NCBI GenBank assembly: GCA_005656395.1
Contig: SRSI01000078.1
Location: 1,488,001-1,552,000 of the forward strand
DNA length: 64,000 nt
Source: Strongyloides papillosus
Taxonomy: Eukaryota > Nematoda > Chromadorea > Rhabditida > Strongyloididae
Direction of reading: 5' to 3'
Of this stretch, positions 43,734-56,431 are shown piece by piece. The notes beneath the pieces were generated by a model, which saw nothing but the letters and a program-made list of their open reading frames with translations, was not told the DNA's origin and made no database searches. Within the stretch, counting starts at the first letter, position 1, and each line of letters opens with the position of its first letter. A program made the translations under genes and the position numbers.

Positions 43734-45980
43734 ATTTTAACTAAAATATTATCCAATATAAATAAATCTATCTATAAATTAAATATTATAAAAATGAGAT
43801 TTTATTATAATAAAATGTTTTCGATATAATTTTTAATATTACAAATATAATTTTCTAAAAATAGTCTTACTATTTACAAATAAGAATTGATAAAATCTAG
43901 ATAGATAAAAGAAAAAAAATAATTAAAAGACTTTTAATGAATAAAAGTGAATCCTGGTTAAAATAAATCAAAATTTGTTAAGAAATTTAATTACAAAAAA
44001 GAAAGAATATAAAAGAGATGTGAATGTGACTACATATAAAAATATAGGAAAATTTTTTTGTTTAATGATAAAAAATATACATTTATATCTAACATAAATA
44101 AACGTGTAGTTTAAAAAATTGTTAATTTTACCAATTTTAAGTAGCAATGTATTTTAGAATCTTTATAATCCCCATCATAGAAAACATCCCTTTTGTGAAT
44201 ATAACTAATCAAATTGTCACTGGAGAAAAAAATTTTTTGTTCTTTAAAATGATTCAATAAAGGTCTCCCTATTTACTAAATAATTAGATAAAACTATGTG
44301 AATAGCTAAAAATTTATTGCTTGCTTTAAATCATTTTTCTTTATTATCATTAAAGAACATTTTAAAACCCTTTCTATGAAGAGACATTTCCATGTTCTTA
44401 AAGCTTGTTTTCCAGTATATATCATATTAAAAAATAATTTGAAGACAAAAATAGTAAAAATAAGATGATGACAAATAAGTCAAAACTATTTTCACATAAT
44501 GAAGAAACATTAAAAACTTTAAATTAGGTACGGAACATGGTAATTTTTTTTTCAAAAACTAAAGAAAACATTCTAAAATCTCAACATCGAAATACAGTTT
44601 TCATATTTATAAAAGGATATGAAAAAACATTTAAAAAAGTAAACTTTTTTTATTTATTTGCTTTTTCCAGTTTACTATTTTTAATGATTTAAGTATTATA
44701 ATGACTTTTATGCTATCCAAAAAAAAGGTAAAGCATTGATAAAAAGAAAAAAAATTATAAAATAGATATAATTTATAAAAATTGACATAAACATAAAATT
44801 ATTTTTTTTTATATTAAATACTTATCGAAAGGAATGATGGAGATGGTAAATTAATGATATAAACTTCATTTTTATTACAATAAAAATATAATAATATTTT
44901 GGAAAAGTTTCTTTATACATAATTAATGAAAATTAATACTATTTTATAAATAATTTTCATAATTAAAAAGAGTTGAAAACAGTTATGCTGTCTTTGACAT
45001 AAACAATAAGAAATATGAAGAAAAATAGATGAACTTGGCTAATTTAGAAATATGTTTTACATAAAAATATATTAAAATGTTAAAAAAAAGTGGTAAATGT
45101 CATATATTTTAATATACATTTAAGAAAGATAAAAGAAAAAAAATTTTTGCTCTTGATGGGGAGTGATAAAGTTAAAAATAGAAACAAGCAATCAGTGATA
45201 AAATAAACAATTAGGTTTATACAAGAATAAGAATTCTAATTTTTCATACTTAGATTTTGTTCCTTTAAATTTTGACACATGGTACAAGTTGTTTATATGA
45301 GACTTTTAAGATTAGTGAAATTAATATGATGAAAAGTATTATTCCATATTTACTCTCTTATAAATAATATTTTATGTCTATGGCTTTTTTTTACTTAAAA
45401 TAAGTCAAAATATGTATAACTATGTAGAAACTGCTTCTAATATATCTACGACCATAATAACATTGTATAATAATGGTACATGAAGGAGATTTATTTTTCT
45501 ACATATATTAGCACCCCTTTAACTAATATAACATTTTCAAGTGAGAAATTTTTATTATAAAAATTTATTTTTATAATTTTTTTGTATTAATATCTATTTA
45601 AAGGATTATTGTTTTAGAATATTATATATAATATTAGTGTCTTTTTTATATTATTAAAATAGAATATAAATGTTAAATGAAAACATATACTTTTATATTT
45701 ATATTTAAAGATAATAAAAGTACTATTCTTGATATTATACATTATAATAATGTCTCGTTTGTTTTATCTATATAATAATAAATTAATTTCACTTCATCTT
45801 CAAAATAAATCGACCTTTTCAATAGTAATGTGGGAAATTAAATGATGAAATTTGATAATTGACATCATTCATGGATAATCTATTAACGTTAAAAATAAAA
45901 ATCATTAAAATAATATAGTTTTTTATTTTTCATATAATATTTTGATGAAGGATTATCTTTCCTTATCTTTATTTTCATTT
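43734..45980. other. 2.2-kb intergenic gap
   Basis: AT-rich; upstream of the globin and downstream of the receptor gene. No gene, RNA or repeat recognised. Confidence 0.5.
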
Positions 45981-48265
45981 TTAAACCTCCAACAATTCAA
46001 CTTCATCTTTTATCCAGAAAAGAAATGAACACCAATATAAAAGGTTAAATGCAACATATGCCAAGGGAAATATAATTTTTGATACATAATCAATTTTGTT
46101 TACAACCTCTGCCGGATCGTGATTTTTCAATTTTTCTTTTGCCTTTGTTGCTTTTATTGCCATCCTGTAAAAAACTAAAAAAATAGATTACATAAAAATG
46201 AATAAAATAAAACAATAGAGAAAGACTAAATTAAATTTTAAAAAAATAAATCTTTTCACTATTTTTCTTCGTTTTTTTATAAGGAGATAAAAACGATTTT
46301 TTATTAAATTTTCCTTAATTTTTTCTTATCTATTACGTTTCCTTAGGCAATAAATTTTAAGTTTTGAGTATATTTAAAAATATATTCTTTTATTTAAGTT
46401 CTTAAACTTCCATTAAGATTACTTTTAACACTCTCCATTATTAGAAAATGTAAAAATATTATTTTTTTTTTGTTATTTTTGTTATTTTATTTTCAACTAC
46501 TCACTCATATAAAAGAAGTAGTGGGAGTTATTGTTTTTATGGGGATATGAAGATTTATTGGAAAACAAATTGTCATTTACTACTATGTATACTTACCAGA
46601 AGTTTTTTGTTCTTCCTTTCCTCTACACAAAAGTTTCCTCCACCAGGATATTTGTTCATTCTCTACCTTCATAGGTATATCATCTTGTATAATATCAAAT
46701 GAGGCTCTCTCTGCTGTCATAATACTTGAGGCAAACATTTGTCGGATCTGAAGAAAAAAATAAAAAGTTATTTTTTCATTATATATAATTAAAAATTTCT
46801 ATAATAATACCATTTTTTGATTCTCTAATCCTTTTAATTCCTCTAATTTCTTCTTAATATATGCTATTTGAGCATAATTAATAACTGCATACTCAACTAA
46901 TGCAGCAAAAACAAAACCAAAACATGTTCTAAAAAACAAAAAATAATTGTAATGAGTAATAAAAAGGAAGGAGGTATATGATAGATGAGGAAAAACTAAC
47001 ATCATATAAATATCCAATGCTGTTGGATAAGATACTTTAGGTAAATCATTTCTACTTGTAAAACCAATTGTTGATATTGAAAGAACAGCCATAACTCCAA
47101 GTGCCACTCGTGCTGGAGAAGCTTCTTTATTAATCCAAAAACTTACCCATGACATAATAACAATCAAGGATGATGGAGTATATATTTGGAGAATATAAAA
47201 ACCTTGTTGCCTTTTAAAACCAAAGTATGCCTTTAAAACAGTGTATTTTTTATTATCATATCTTGGATCGGAGAGATTTGTCGTCTCAATATAATGTCCT
47301 GTTAATTTATATTGCGATAACATGTTACTCATACTTTTGTCAAGTTCAACTTTCTTCCATATATATGTTACTTCATTATCAAAGTATCCAAGTGAACCTA
47401 TTTCAATATGACATAATTGTGAATCGTGTGGAAACTAACAATTAAGTATTTATTATAGACACATTATTTTTTATTACCTTTGAAAAGAACATTTTACATT
47501 TACTTCTTATTGTTAATCTAAAATTCAATGAATTTATCATTTTTATTTACTTATTTATGATAAATAAATAATAGATACAGTATCAAGTGTGTATGGCGAT
47601 AAAACTTTTTATATGATATAAACTTGCCTCTGAGACACAGTTACTTGTCCATCAGATCTAACTCTTAATAATACATTTGGTACTGTCAATGTATGAAGAT
47701 AACTTTTTTGGCCATTTTTTATATATGTATCAGGCTGCCATATCTCTTCAAGAAACTATAAAATTATAATTATTATTATGAAAACAATAGTAATACATAC
47801 TTTTGAAGCCAATGACATTTCACTTTGTCCCGTTATTGGTGTGAATGCTAAACGATCATCAAGCCAACGTTGTCGAAAATAACAATCACATGAAAATAAT
47901 AAATCATGTTCTGAGATTGGTCCAATACTAATGACAAGAATATCAACTTCAACTGTTAATGGTTTGTCTTTTTCTAGAAAAAAGGCAAATTTTTTAAATC
48001 ATCGTTATAAATATACAGTAATATATTAAACTTTACCTCCATTTGTTGGTCTAAAATTTTTATCTTGTTTTAAAAGTATAGTATTAAGAATTCTTGTAAC
48101 ATTTCGAATCAAATAAACATTTGAAATATTAACATTTTGATTATGAACACCAGGATTATCAATACTTTTCCATAAACCAAGTGTGTTTTTATTTTTAACT
48201 TTTCTTATACAATTTGTTAGATTAATAAAGATGAAAATGTTTATAAATAGTTGAAAAAGTTCCAT
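45981..48265 (-). CDS. Cys-loop ligand-gated anion channel subunit (GABA-A/LGC type)
   Basis: Eight exons: 48265-48037, 47973-47801, 47755-47628, 47517-47478, 47434-47001, 46928-46811, 46747-46597, 46174-45981; all phases agree, 488 residues. A signal peptide (MELFQLFINIFIFINLTNC) leads the extracellular domain with WxPD (EIWQPDTYI). The Cys loop is split over two exons (CKMFFSK / FPHDSQLC, 13 residues between the Cys). M1 is YILQIYTPSSLIVIMSWVSFW. M2 begins SPARVALGVMAVLSIST; PAR at its start marks anion selectivity. M3 and M4 follow (IIFPLAYVAFNLLYWCSFLFW). The intracellular loop is short. One intron has a GC donor and one has tandem acceptors (see findings). Best guess is an LGC-36/37/38-like GABA-A subunit. 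It lies head to head with the next receptor gene. Confidence 0.88.
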
Positions 48266-50408
48266 AATTAAAAATGAGGAGTTTATTAATTTTGAATGAT
48301 TATAATGTAAAATATTAGTGATAAAATATTCTTAAGAACCATAGATATTATTGGATATCATATTATAATGTATTTCTTACTACATTTGACTATCTAAACA
48401 TTTTTCCGGTGTTGTACCTCCCTCCTTTCAATTTTGTCTTCCTATCTTCTCCTCCTTTTTTTATATAGAGTTAAGATGATGATGAAAAAGTATAATTTTT
48501 ATATATCTATATATTTTATATGAAAATTTTGTATGGTTAAGGGAATGAAAAACAAAAGACTTGACAAAATAAATTGAAATGTCCAATTCTTTTAATAAAA
48601 AGTCCACGATCCACCATATCGTTAAAAAGAGATAACCTCTATTAAAATCTTTTCTCTTTAAACCTAATTTCCATTTCATACAAAATACACAACCCTCATC
48701 TCTATCCCTTTTCAATTTACTTAAACCTAATTTATATAAATTTTAGATGATTAATATAAATATATCCTTATTCTTTTATAAAACATTAGGGCAATTTTTA
48801 CTGTAAAAATACTTTTCCAGTTGAAATATTTTATTTATGTTATGAAGTGTCTTCAAGTGCTTTTTTTTACTTACTTATTAAGTTTACATTCGTTTATATA
48901 AAATATACATTTTTGGAATTCGTAATTTTTGGTTTGTGATTACACCTTATAATTTATTTTATTTTCTTTTTATAACTATATATTAAAAATAATTTTTACC
49001 TTTACCGGGTAAATTTTCATTTTATTTTTATTTACCAGATGTGATCACGTTAATGTATGAAAAAAGCTATTCTTTTTTACTTTATTTCTAAGATTATTAA
49101 TAATATGTTACTCGTGTTTAACATATATTTAATTTTTTCTCTTCACTTTTCAAATCATAATTTGGGTCATTAAATTACTGTGGTGTAAGTAAATAAAACT
49201 CCTTATCTACATTAGTTGATTAAAATGTACTTGTACAATAAAAATTTAATTTAAACAAATTTTATAAGATGATATAGATACTTTAACATTAGCATATTCC
49301 CTCAAATTAATCAACATTACTAAAATACTCAATTTGATTAAATAAAAAGGCAAAATTCTCCCGGCATATCAATATATATTTTGGGCAAATATGCGTAGCA
49401 TTAATTTTAATATTTATTTTTAAAAAATACTTAACGATCTTTTGTTTCGTTTTATATTTTATAATTATTTTAAGAAAGAATGTAATATTTTAATATTTGA
49501 TAAGATTTTTTATAAAACTTTTTATGTTGATATAACAATATAATGTAAAAAAATTGTTAAAAAAGGAAATTTCATATAAATTTTTAAAGTAAATCTTTTT
49601 TGTCAAAGTACATTTAATAAAAATATTTTAAACTGGGATAAAAAAATTAAAGTACCGGAAAATGGAGATGTACGATTATCAATTTATATATAAGTATCCA
49701 TCTATATACATTACCCATCTCCTTTGATATAAATATACATCACTTCACAATATATCATAAAAAATCTTGAAAAAATCATCACTTTTTCCTTGTCTCTAGA
49801 GTCCCTAAATGAAACAACAAAAATTCTTCACTCTTCCTTAACTTCTATAAAATCTCCTTCAAAATATTGGTTAATTTCTTCTCTTATTTACTATCCTATC
49901 AACACCAAATTTTTTTTATACTCTTAAAACATAAAACATATTTATTATTATATCTTTCTTTATTTATATCTACATATATATTCATGTGGATATCTTTCAT
50001 GTCTCATTGAAGAGGAAAGATTTAAAATATAAAAATATTGTCTTTATCAAAATATGATGAAACAGTAAAATATTTAACATTCATTTATTATATTATATCT
50101 AAATAAAAGTTAATTTTTATATTTATTTATAATTTCTTTCTTTACACAAATTTTGTCTAACTCCTTTATCTTTTATTTATTTTTTGTAAATTAACCGATA
50201 ATTTAATAGACTTTCAAGAGAGAGATACTTTTTGTTTTACTTTAAAAAAATTATTCTCATTTAAAACTTAATTTTATATTTATTTATATTTTTATTTACA
50301 GAAAAAAAAAGATAAAAGTAAATCTAATAAGATATTAAGGAACAGAAAAAAAAACAAAATAAAAGACAATGTTTAATATTTTTATAGTATCACAGTTATA
50401 CAAGAAAA
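48266..50408. promoter_or_regulatory. Shared divergent upstream region of two receptor genes
   Basis: 2.1 kb between the start codons of two divergently transcribed GABA-A-like subunits. AT-rich, with no gene recognised. It should contain both promoters; a bidirectional control region is inferred from layout only. Confidence 0.4.
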
Positions 50409-52392
50409 ATGCTTGATATAATAAAATATTTCTATAAAATAAATAGAAAACATCTATTTTTAATTGAAATCAAATTTATTAACATTATTTTTATTCTCTT
50501 TCTTTTATGTTATATTGAGGAGGGAGGAGCACAAAATGAGTATTTAGATACTCCTGTTGGAGGTGATTTATCATATACAGAGGCTCTTGATGATAATCAA
50601 ATTGATGGAACAACATCAAGTCCTGGTATGACAAGAACAACGAAACAAAGATACGATAATGCTTCTTTGTTATTAGAAGATTTATTATCTGATTATGATA
50701 TCAGATTAAGACCTAATTTTGGTGGTCCAGCTATTGAATTACATCTTGATATTATGTTAGCTTCTTTTGATAGTATTAGTGAAGTTAATATGGTATGTTT
50801 ATACTTCATCAAAAAATATTTTATAAATTTTATTTTTAGGATTATACTATTACAATGTAAGAGATATATAAAATAAAAATATTTTTTATGTTACATTCCA
50901 GAGATCTCCATCAGTATTGGCAAGATGACCGTCTTTCTTGGTCCAAAGAATTAAATATTGAGGAAATAAGTTTATCAGGAGAATTTTCAAATCGTATCTG
51001 GTGCCCAGATTTATTTTTAGCAAATGACAAACATAGTTTTCTTCATACAGTAACAGAGAATAATAAAATGTTAAGAGTATCTAGGTATGGTAATGTAACG
51101 TATGGTATGAGATTTACGAGCACTTTATCATGTAATATGGATCTTAAAAGATACCCTCTAGACTACCAATACTGTAGTGTTGAAATTGAAAGTTATGGTT
51201 ACACAACCTCTGAAGTTATCATGAAATGGAGAGAAAAAAATCCTGTTTATAGTGTTTCACATGTTGAAGTACCACAATTTGTTATTTTAAATATTACAAC
51301 TAAAAATAGACAAGTTACAACTGCTACAGGATCTTATCAAAGATTGTCACTTGTCTTTTATTTAAAAAGATCCATTGGTTATTTTATCTTTCAAACTTAT
51401 CTCCCTTGTATTCTTATTGTTATGTTATCATGGGTTAGTTTTTGGATTAATCATGAAGCTACCTCAGCAAGAGTTGCTTTGGGTATCACAACAGGTATTT
51501 TTTTTTAAATTGTACTGTGCTTAATAAATAATTTATTTTTAGTTTTAAATATGACAACTATCAGTACAGGTAACATTTTCAGATTATATTCTTAAAAGAT
51601 TATTAAAAAAATAAAATTATAGGTGTAAGGCAAAGTTTACCTCGAATAAGTTACATAAAATCAATTGATGTATATTTGGTTACATGTTTTGTTTTTGTAT
51701 TTGCAGCACTTCTCGAATATGCAATGGTAAATTATAGTTATTGGGGAAGGAAAGTTAAAGATGGTAGTGATATGATGTGTAATAGTGAATGGCCAACAGT
51801 ATTTCCACAAAATAATGATGATAAGGAGGGTCGTGTGAATATTAATAATTTAGGTATATCAAAAGAGATATCAGAAGAGATTCAATTACAAGATAAGTGT
51901 TCAGATAAAAAAAGACCATCAATACCAAGATCTATCAGTCATATGGGAAGTGAAAAAAAAGATAGTAGATCTATGTCACCAATACCACCATTAATGAGAG
52001 ATACCTCACCCATTGAAAATATTGATGATAGTCCAAATTATCCCAGATATATAACACAAGTTTCAGGGTAACCTTAATATTTTAGTAGTAAAATACATAA
52101 ATTTTTATTTCAGAAATCAAAAGCAACGATTACGTACAATTAACCTCCGTCGAAGATTGACAAGTGTTAAAAATAAAGGTGAAAACATTAAGAATGGTTT
52201 TAGTCGTATGAGTGCCAGAGCAGCTTCTGTTCTCCCAAAAATACGTGTCAAAGATGTCAATGTTATTGATAAACATTCCAGAGTTATATTTCCTATGACT
52301 TTTATCATTTTCAAGTAAGTTTATTGTACATTTTTCTTTTAATTTCTATTTCCAGTATTTTCTATTGGGGATACTATTCAATGATACAATAA
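50409..52392 (+). CDS. gab-1: GABA-A receptor beta-like subunit (LCCH3/GAB-1 type)
   Basis: Seven exons: 50409-50792, 50840-50856, 50902-51494, 51543-51569, 51623-52067, 52114-52314, 52356-52392; all phases agree, 567 residues. Two are micro-exons: 17 nt (DYTIT plus two bases) and 27 nt (part of M2). After a hydrophobic leader ([14 protein letters not shown]) the ligand domain shows [23 protein letters not shown] and Cys loop [16 protein letters not shown]1-M3: [39 protein letters not shown], then [21 protein letters not shown]4 is [14 protein letters not shown]. The M2 segment closely matches insect LCCH3, whose C. elegans orthologue is GAB-1. Expected role: GABA-gated chloride channel subunit. 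The M3-M4 loop is long (~170 residues), with several possible phosphorylation sites. Confidence 0.88.
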
Positions 52393-52596
52393 AATATCTT
52401 TTTTTATGAAATACTAATTATTATTGAAAAATTTGTTGAATTATTAAAGCTTTTCATTCAATTAAATTTTATTATTAATGCATATAGAAATAGTTAGATT
52501 ATGTATTGATAATTATCAATGATATTCAGTTTATAAGTAAATTAATTGCAATTATAGAAAAATTATTAGTAAAATAAATTATTTAGTTTTATGTAA

Positions 52597-54015
52597 TTAA
52601 TTGCCCTCTCGGCAACTAATAAAGAAAAATTTGTAGAGGAATTTAGTGTTTTCGATTAATCTCTCTTCAACCAAATTGACACCTAGCTCATTGTTAACTT
52701 TTTGTGATAGAAAATCACAAACATCATTAACACTTTGAATCATTTCACTACGAAAATCATCAATTAATGCTGGATTAATGAGTAACCTTTCTTTTATTTG
52801 TTGTTTTTCTTCAATCATTGTAGTTGTAGTAGCATTGTTTCTGGTGGCAATTTCAGATTTTAAGATTCCTAAATCTGAAATATTTTCTTGGATATTTTTA
52901 AGATTGGAATTTCTAGAATGAGATAGAATTTCTAGAGGATAGTCATTGGCAGATGATAAGTTTTCTTCTTTTGATAATGCTCCAGTTTTTTCCATATCAG
53001 AGAATGTTGAATTGGATTCAAGATTACTACCAACATTATTTAATGCACAGTTCTCCTCTTCTTTAGATGTTTTTGTATGAGAATAGGTCCCTTTATCGTA
53101 TGTTTCTTCTTCCGGTGTGCTAATTGTCAGAGATTCGGTTTTGAAAACATGTAGTGGCTCTTCCAAACTCCCATGGAATGTGGAGTTAGATTGATCCACA
53201 ACGCATGAAGCCTTTGAGTTACTCATGGTTAGTTCTGTGATATTAATGGTATCGTTTTCATTTACCACAGTACATTGTTCTTTTGGTTGAAGAGTCGTTA
53301 TATCGTCAGATGGTGTTGTATAAGTTGAATATGAAAGGTCTGTTGGAGTATTTATAGGTTTATATCGTCCATTATCATCCACGATAATTGTGAATGAATC
53401 TATTCTCCTTGCTGTAGTGATTTCATCCGTAGTACTTTTTTTTAGACTTCTTGATCTTATACGTCTAGAGTACCGTTTCAGCGACGAATTATCAGAATTT
53501 TCACTAGATGAAATTGATTTGAATGTTGAATGGTGTTTGATTACTCCAAATTTAAGATTTTCGCTTTCTTTTTTAACATTTGGAGGCATTATAGTCTTTG
53601 TGTTGTTGAATAGAAATGAATCATTGGTTGTGTCATCAATGCAACAACTTAGATATTTCTTATCAACACAGTTCAAAGGTTTGTTGATAAGAACATTAGA
53701 ACTCCATTCAGTCATTGTATCTAGATTTTCCGTTAAACAAGATACATTTTTAACTTCTACCTTATTTTCAAAAACATTAAAATTTCCATCTTTAGAATCT
53801 TTTTTGAATCCTATTACTCCAACTTCTATGGAACCGTCTTTTAATGTTGACTGGAAATTATTATGCATATCTAAAAATTGAAATAAAAATAACTTAATGT
53901 GTGAAAGTATACCTCTAGAGATAATTAAAGATTCTTCTTTAAATTGAGCAACAATACGATTAGGGGCCTTTATAGCATTACGACCACCTGATCCTGACTG
54001 GGATCTTGAGGCCAT
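52597..54015 (-). CDS. Unrecognised Ser/Thr/Asn-rich protein
   Basis: Open throughout; best read as two exons, 54015-53913 and 53870-52597, around a 42-bp intron (GTATAC...TTTTTAG) that is itself stop-free and a multiple of three. Spliced length is 458 residues; retention would add 14 hydrophobic residues (ILSHIKLFLFQF). Visible: a Gly/Ser N-terminus (MASRSQSGSGGRN), a basic patch (KRYSRRIRSRSLKK, possible nuclear signal), a long acidic Ser/Thr-rich middle, and a C-terminal ~60 residues with helical character (NPALIDDFRSEMIQSVNDVC). No domain recognised. It overlaps no neighbour and ends 205 bp from the convergent receptor gene. Confidence 0.6.
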   Translation of the reverse strand: MASRSQSGSGGRNAIKAPNRIVAQFKEESLIISRGILSHIKLFLFQFLDMHNNFQSTLKDGSIEVGVIGFKKDSKDGNFNVFENKVEVKNVSCLTENLDTMTEWSSNVLINKPLNCVDKKYLSCCIDDTTNDSFLFNNTKTIMPPNVKKESENLKFGVIKHHSTFKSISSSENSDNSSLKRYSRRIRSRSLKKSTTDEITTARRIDSFTIIVDDNGRYKPINTPTDLSYSTYTTPSDDITTLQPKEQCTVVNENDTINITELTMSNSKASCVVDQSNSTFHGSLEEPLHVFKTESLTISTPEEETYDKGTYSHTKTSKEEENCALNNVGSNLESNSTFSDMEKTGALSKEENLSSANDYPLEILSHSRNSNLKNIQENISDLGILKSEIATRNNATTTTMIEEKQQIKERLLINPALIDDFRSEMIQSVNDVCDFLSQKVNNELGVNLVEERLIENTKFLYKFFFISCREGN

Positions 54016-54547
54016 TGTTAGTAAAGAATGGTAATTTATTATTCTTGCTATTATATAGATAGAAAATCATAACGTGTATATAGGGCGGAATTAATTTATC
54101 AAAATAAAATGTAATTTTTGTTAATTAATTTTTATGAATTATGTAAATATCAAAAATTTCTATATTACTTTTATAATATTAGAATAATGAATCATAATTT
54201 TCTAATAATTCGTGATAGTTAAGAGATGAATATTTTGTTGATTTTGTCTATTTTTAATTTCAAGAATCTCTATATTTTACATGATACACTTATTTCAACT
54301 ATTTAGGATTTAAATAATAGGTTTCATCTATTAGAGATACACTTGAAAGAAAAAAATTTTGTTAAATTTAACTTTTAAAATTTCTCCTTTTTAATATAAA
54401 ATATAAAACTAACGTTTTTACATTTTATTAAAATAGAAATTTATTAGAGAAGTATCTAATTCATTTAACTTTTTTGCTATTTATTATTAAAATTATGTTA
54501 GTATTACACAAATAGCTTACACAATATTTAATACAACAAATCTTTAA
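54016..54547. other. Intergenic gap
   Basis: AT-rich, about 530 bp, between two minus-strand genes. Nothing recognised. Confidence 0.5.
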
Positions 54548-55642
54548 TTACAACCCGTTATAAATTTTAGTCTTATATGATGGTTGTTTCAAAATTTTTG
54601 ATATTTCTTCTTTTTCTGAGGACGATAAAGTTCCTTTAGGAAAATCAACATCAACTGTGATTATTAAATCACCTTTTTTTGTATTGTCTGAAAAATCAGG
54701 CATTCCTTCGCCTTTTTTACGTATTTTTGATTGTGGTGGTGTAATTTGTTCCCGAACTAAAACTACCTTATGACCGTCCATATGTATGATTTCCTTCTTA
54801 AATCCATTTAAAGACTGTTCTAAAGAGATTGTAAGATTAGTATATAAATTTAATCCATGCCTTTCAAATACTGTATGCTTTTCAGTTTTTATTCTAAATA
54901 CCAAATCACCAGGTTCACCATCAATATGAGGTTCGCCATCACCATGTTTAAGAATTTCATAACCATCATCAACACCTTTCTCTATTTCAATATCGTACTG
55001 AACAATTTCTTGAGAAAGTGCTTTATTTGGACAATTATCACAAACTTGAACTTGATACATTTGAAAACTACCACCTCCCATACTTTGAGTCTTCATTTCT
55101 AATCTACAATTACATTTTCTAGTTCCTTTTGTTTCCACATAATATGATTTAACTCTTTTTATATCAATTATTTTTCCATTATATGCTTCTTCCAATGTTA
55201 TGTACAAATTGACATTCAAATCATTTCCTTTATTAATAACCTCTTCCTGTTCTTCTTCACTGAAAGCACCACCAAAGAAATCCTTAAATGGACTACCACC
55301 ACCAAAGAAATCTTTAAATGGATTAAAACCATCACCATCATCTCCATGCATATTTTTGAGACCCTCTTCTCCATGACGATCGTAAATAGAGCGTTTCTTT
55401 GGATCTGATAAACATTCATAAGCGGCACCTAGATCCTGGAATTTTTCATTAGCTTGACTATCACCTCGATTTCGATCAGGATGTAATTCTCTAGCCAATT
55501 TTCTATATGCTTTTTTTATTTGTTTTTGATTCGCATTTCTTGAAACTCCTAATATTTTGTAAAAATCTCTTCCACAATTAACAATAACAATCAATAACAA
55601 AAAAAAAATAATTGATATTCTGTTATTGAATAACAGCAACAT
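54548..55642 (-). CDS. dnj-20: ER-resident DnaJ co-chaperone (DNAJB11 / ERdj3)
   Basis: Single exon, 364 residues, close to the 358 of human DNAJB11. A signal peptide ([15 protein letters not shown]) precedes the J domain (~25-90) with the HPD motif (ELHPDRNRG) and [18 protein letters not shown] Gly/Phe-rich region with duplicated PFKDFFGG follows, then the substrate-binding domains with the four-Cys pattern CNC...CDNC. Late motifs include [19 protein letters not shown] and LDGHK-like [11 protein letters not shown]. It recruits substrates to BiP in the ER lumen. The ATG at 55642 was chosen because it precedes the signal peptide and sits just after TTTTCAG, a likely trans-splice acceptor; the 32-codon upstream extension lies in what looks like an intron or outron. 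Confidence 0.95.
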   Translation of the reverse strand: MLLLFNNRISIIFFLLLIVIVNCGRDFYKILGVSRNANQKQIKKAYRKLARELHPDRNRGDSQANEKFQDLGAAYECLSDPKKRSIYDRHGEEGLKNMHGDDGDGFNPFKDFFGGGSPFKDFFGGAFSEEEQEEVINKGNDLNVNLYITLEEAYNGKIIDIKRVKSYYVETKGTRKCNCRLEMKTQSMGGGSFQMYQVQVCDNCPNKALSQEIVQYDIEIEKGVDDGYEILKHGDGEPHIDGEPGDLVFRIKTEKHTVFERHGLNLYTNLTISLEQSLNGFKKEIIHMDGHKVVLVREQITPPQSKIRKKGEGMPDFSDNTKKGDLIITVDVDFPKGTLSSSEKEEISKILKQPSYKTKIYNGL

Positions 55643-56098
55643 TATGAATGCCTGAAAATAAAACAAATTATTACAAGCGTGGAATAAATTAATATTTAAT
55701 ATAAATGAATGTCTCCGCGTTGTTCTGAAACACGTCATATATCCTAAACAGATTTTTCAACTCTACGTCATTGTAAAATATTATGTGCAAAAAAGAAATA
55801 ATTTTTTTAGTACAATTTTTTATATTGTGTTAAAAAAATTTTTTTTGTTTCCAGCCTTATAAAAGATTTGCTTTATTACTTTAGTAATAAAAATTAAGTT
55901 TATAATAAAGACAAAGAAATAGAATAAATATAGACTAACAAAAATTATGTTAGGTATATTTATTTAAAATGATTAATAATATATAGTATTTGAATATGAT
56001 CAAAAATAAAATTTATAACCTCTTACTTACAAAATGAAATAATATTCATAAATGATACTAGAAATGCACAAATTTTAAATTATATCAGCTTTAAAGGT
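55643..56098. other. Divergent intergenic gap
   Basis: AT-rich region upstream of the DnaJ gene and of the small membrane protein. Nothing recognised. Confidence 0.45.
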
Positions 56099-56431
56099 AT
56101 GCAACTAGTAAAAAATTTTTCTTCTTTCAAAGACACTATCAATTTCAATGATCCAAAAAATCTAATGGATTACAATACATGGGTATCAAACAGCAATAAA
56201 AAAACTACTGAATTAATAATTAGCACAGCTTATCCTTTTCTAAGTAATAATGAATCTAATATTCAAATTAACAATGTAAATGATTCAATTTATAACGACT
56301 TTTATAATCAGCTAACCAAACATAATTGCCGTAATTGTAAATTTAATTTAACAAAAAGAATATTCCTCGTTATCCTTTGTATTATATTATTATTATTTAT
56401 TATAATGATTGTTTCTATATTGATAGTATAA
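56099..56431 (+). CDS. Small predicted tail-anchored protein
   Basis: 110 codons, single exon, not recognised. The first ~85 residues are polar (Asn/Asp/Thr-rich) with a CRNCKF cysteine pair. A strong C-terminal hydrophobic segment (IFLVILCIILLLFIIMIVSI) follows basic residues, which suggests a tail anchor with a cytosolic N-terminus. Base composition of the polar part is coding-like rather than homopolymeric. It could be a species-specific gene or chance. Confidence 0.45.
   Translation: MQLVKNFSSFKDTINFNDPKNLMDYNTWVSNSNKKTTELIISTAYPFLSNNESNIQINNVNDSIYNDFYNQLTKHNCRNCKFNLTKRIFLVILCIILLLFIIMIVSILIV

Noticed and set aside
55643..55738. N-terminal extension of the ER DnaJ protein
   Set aside because: It would place residues before the signal peptide and crosses a TTTTCAG acceptor.
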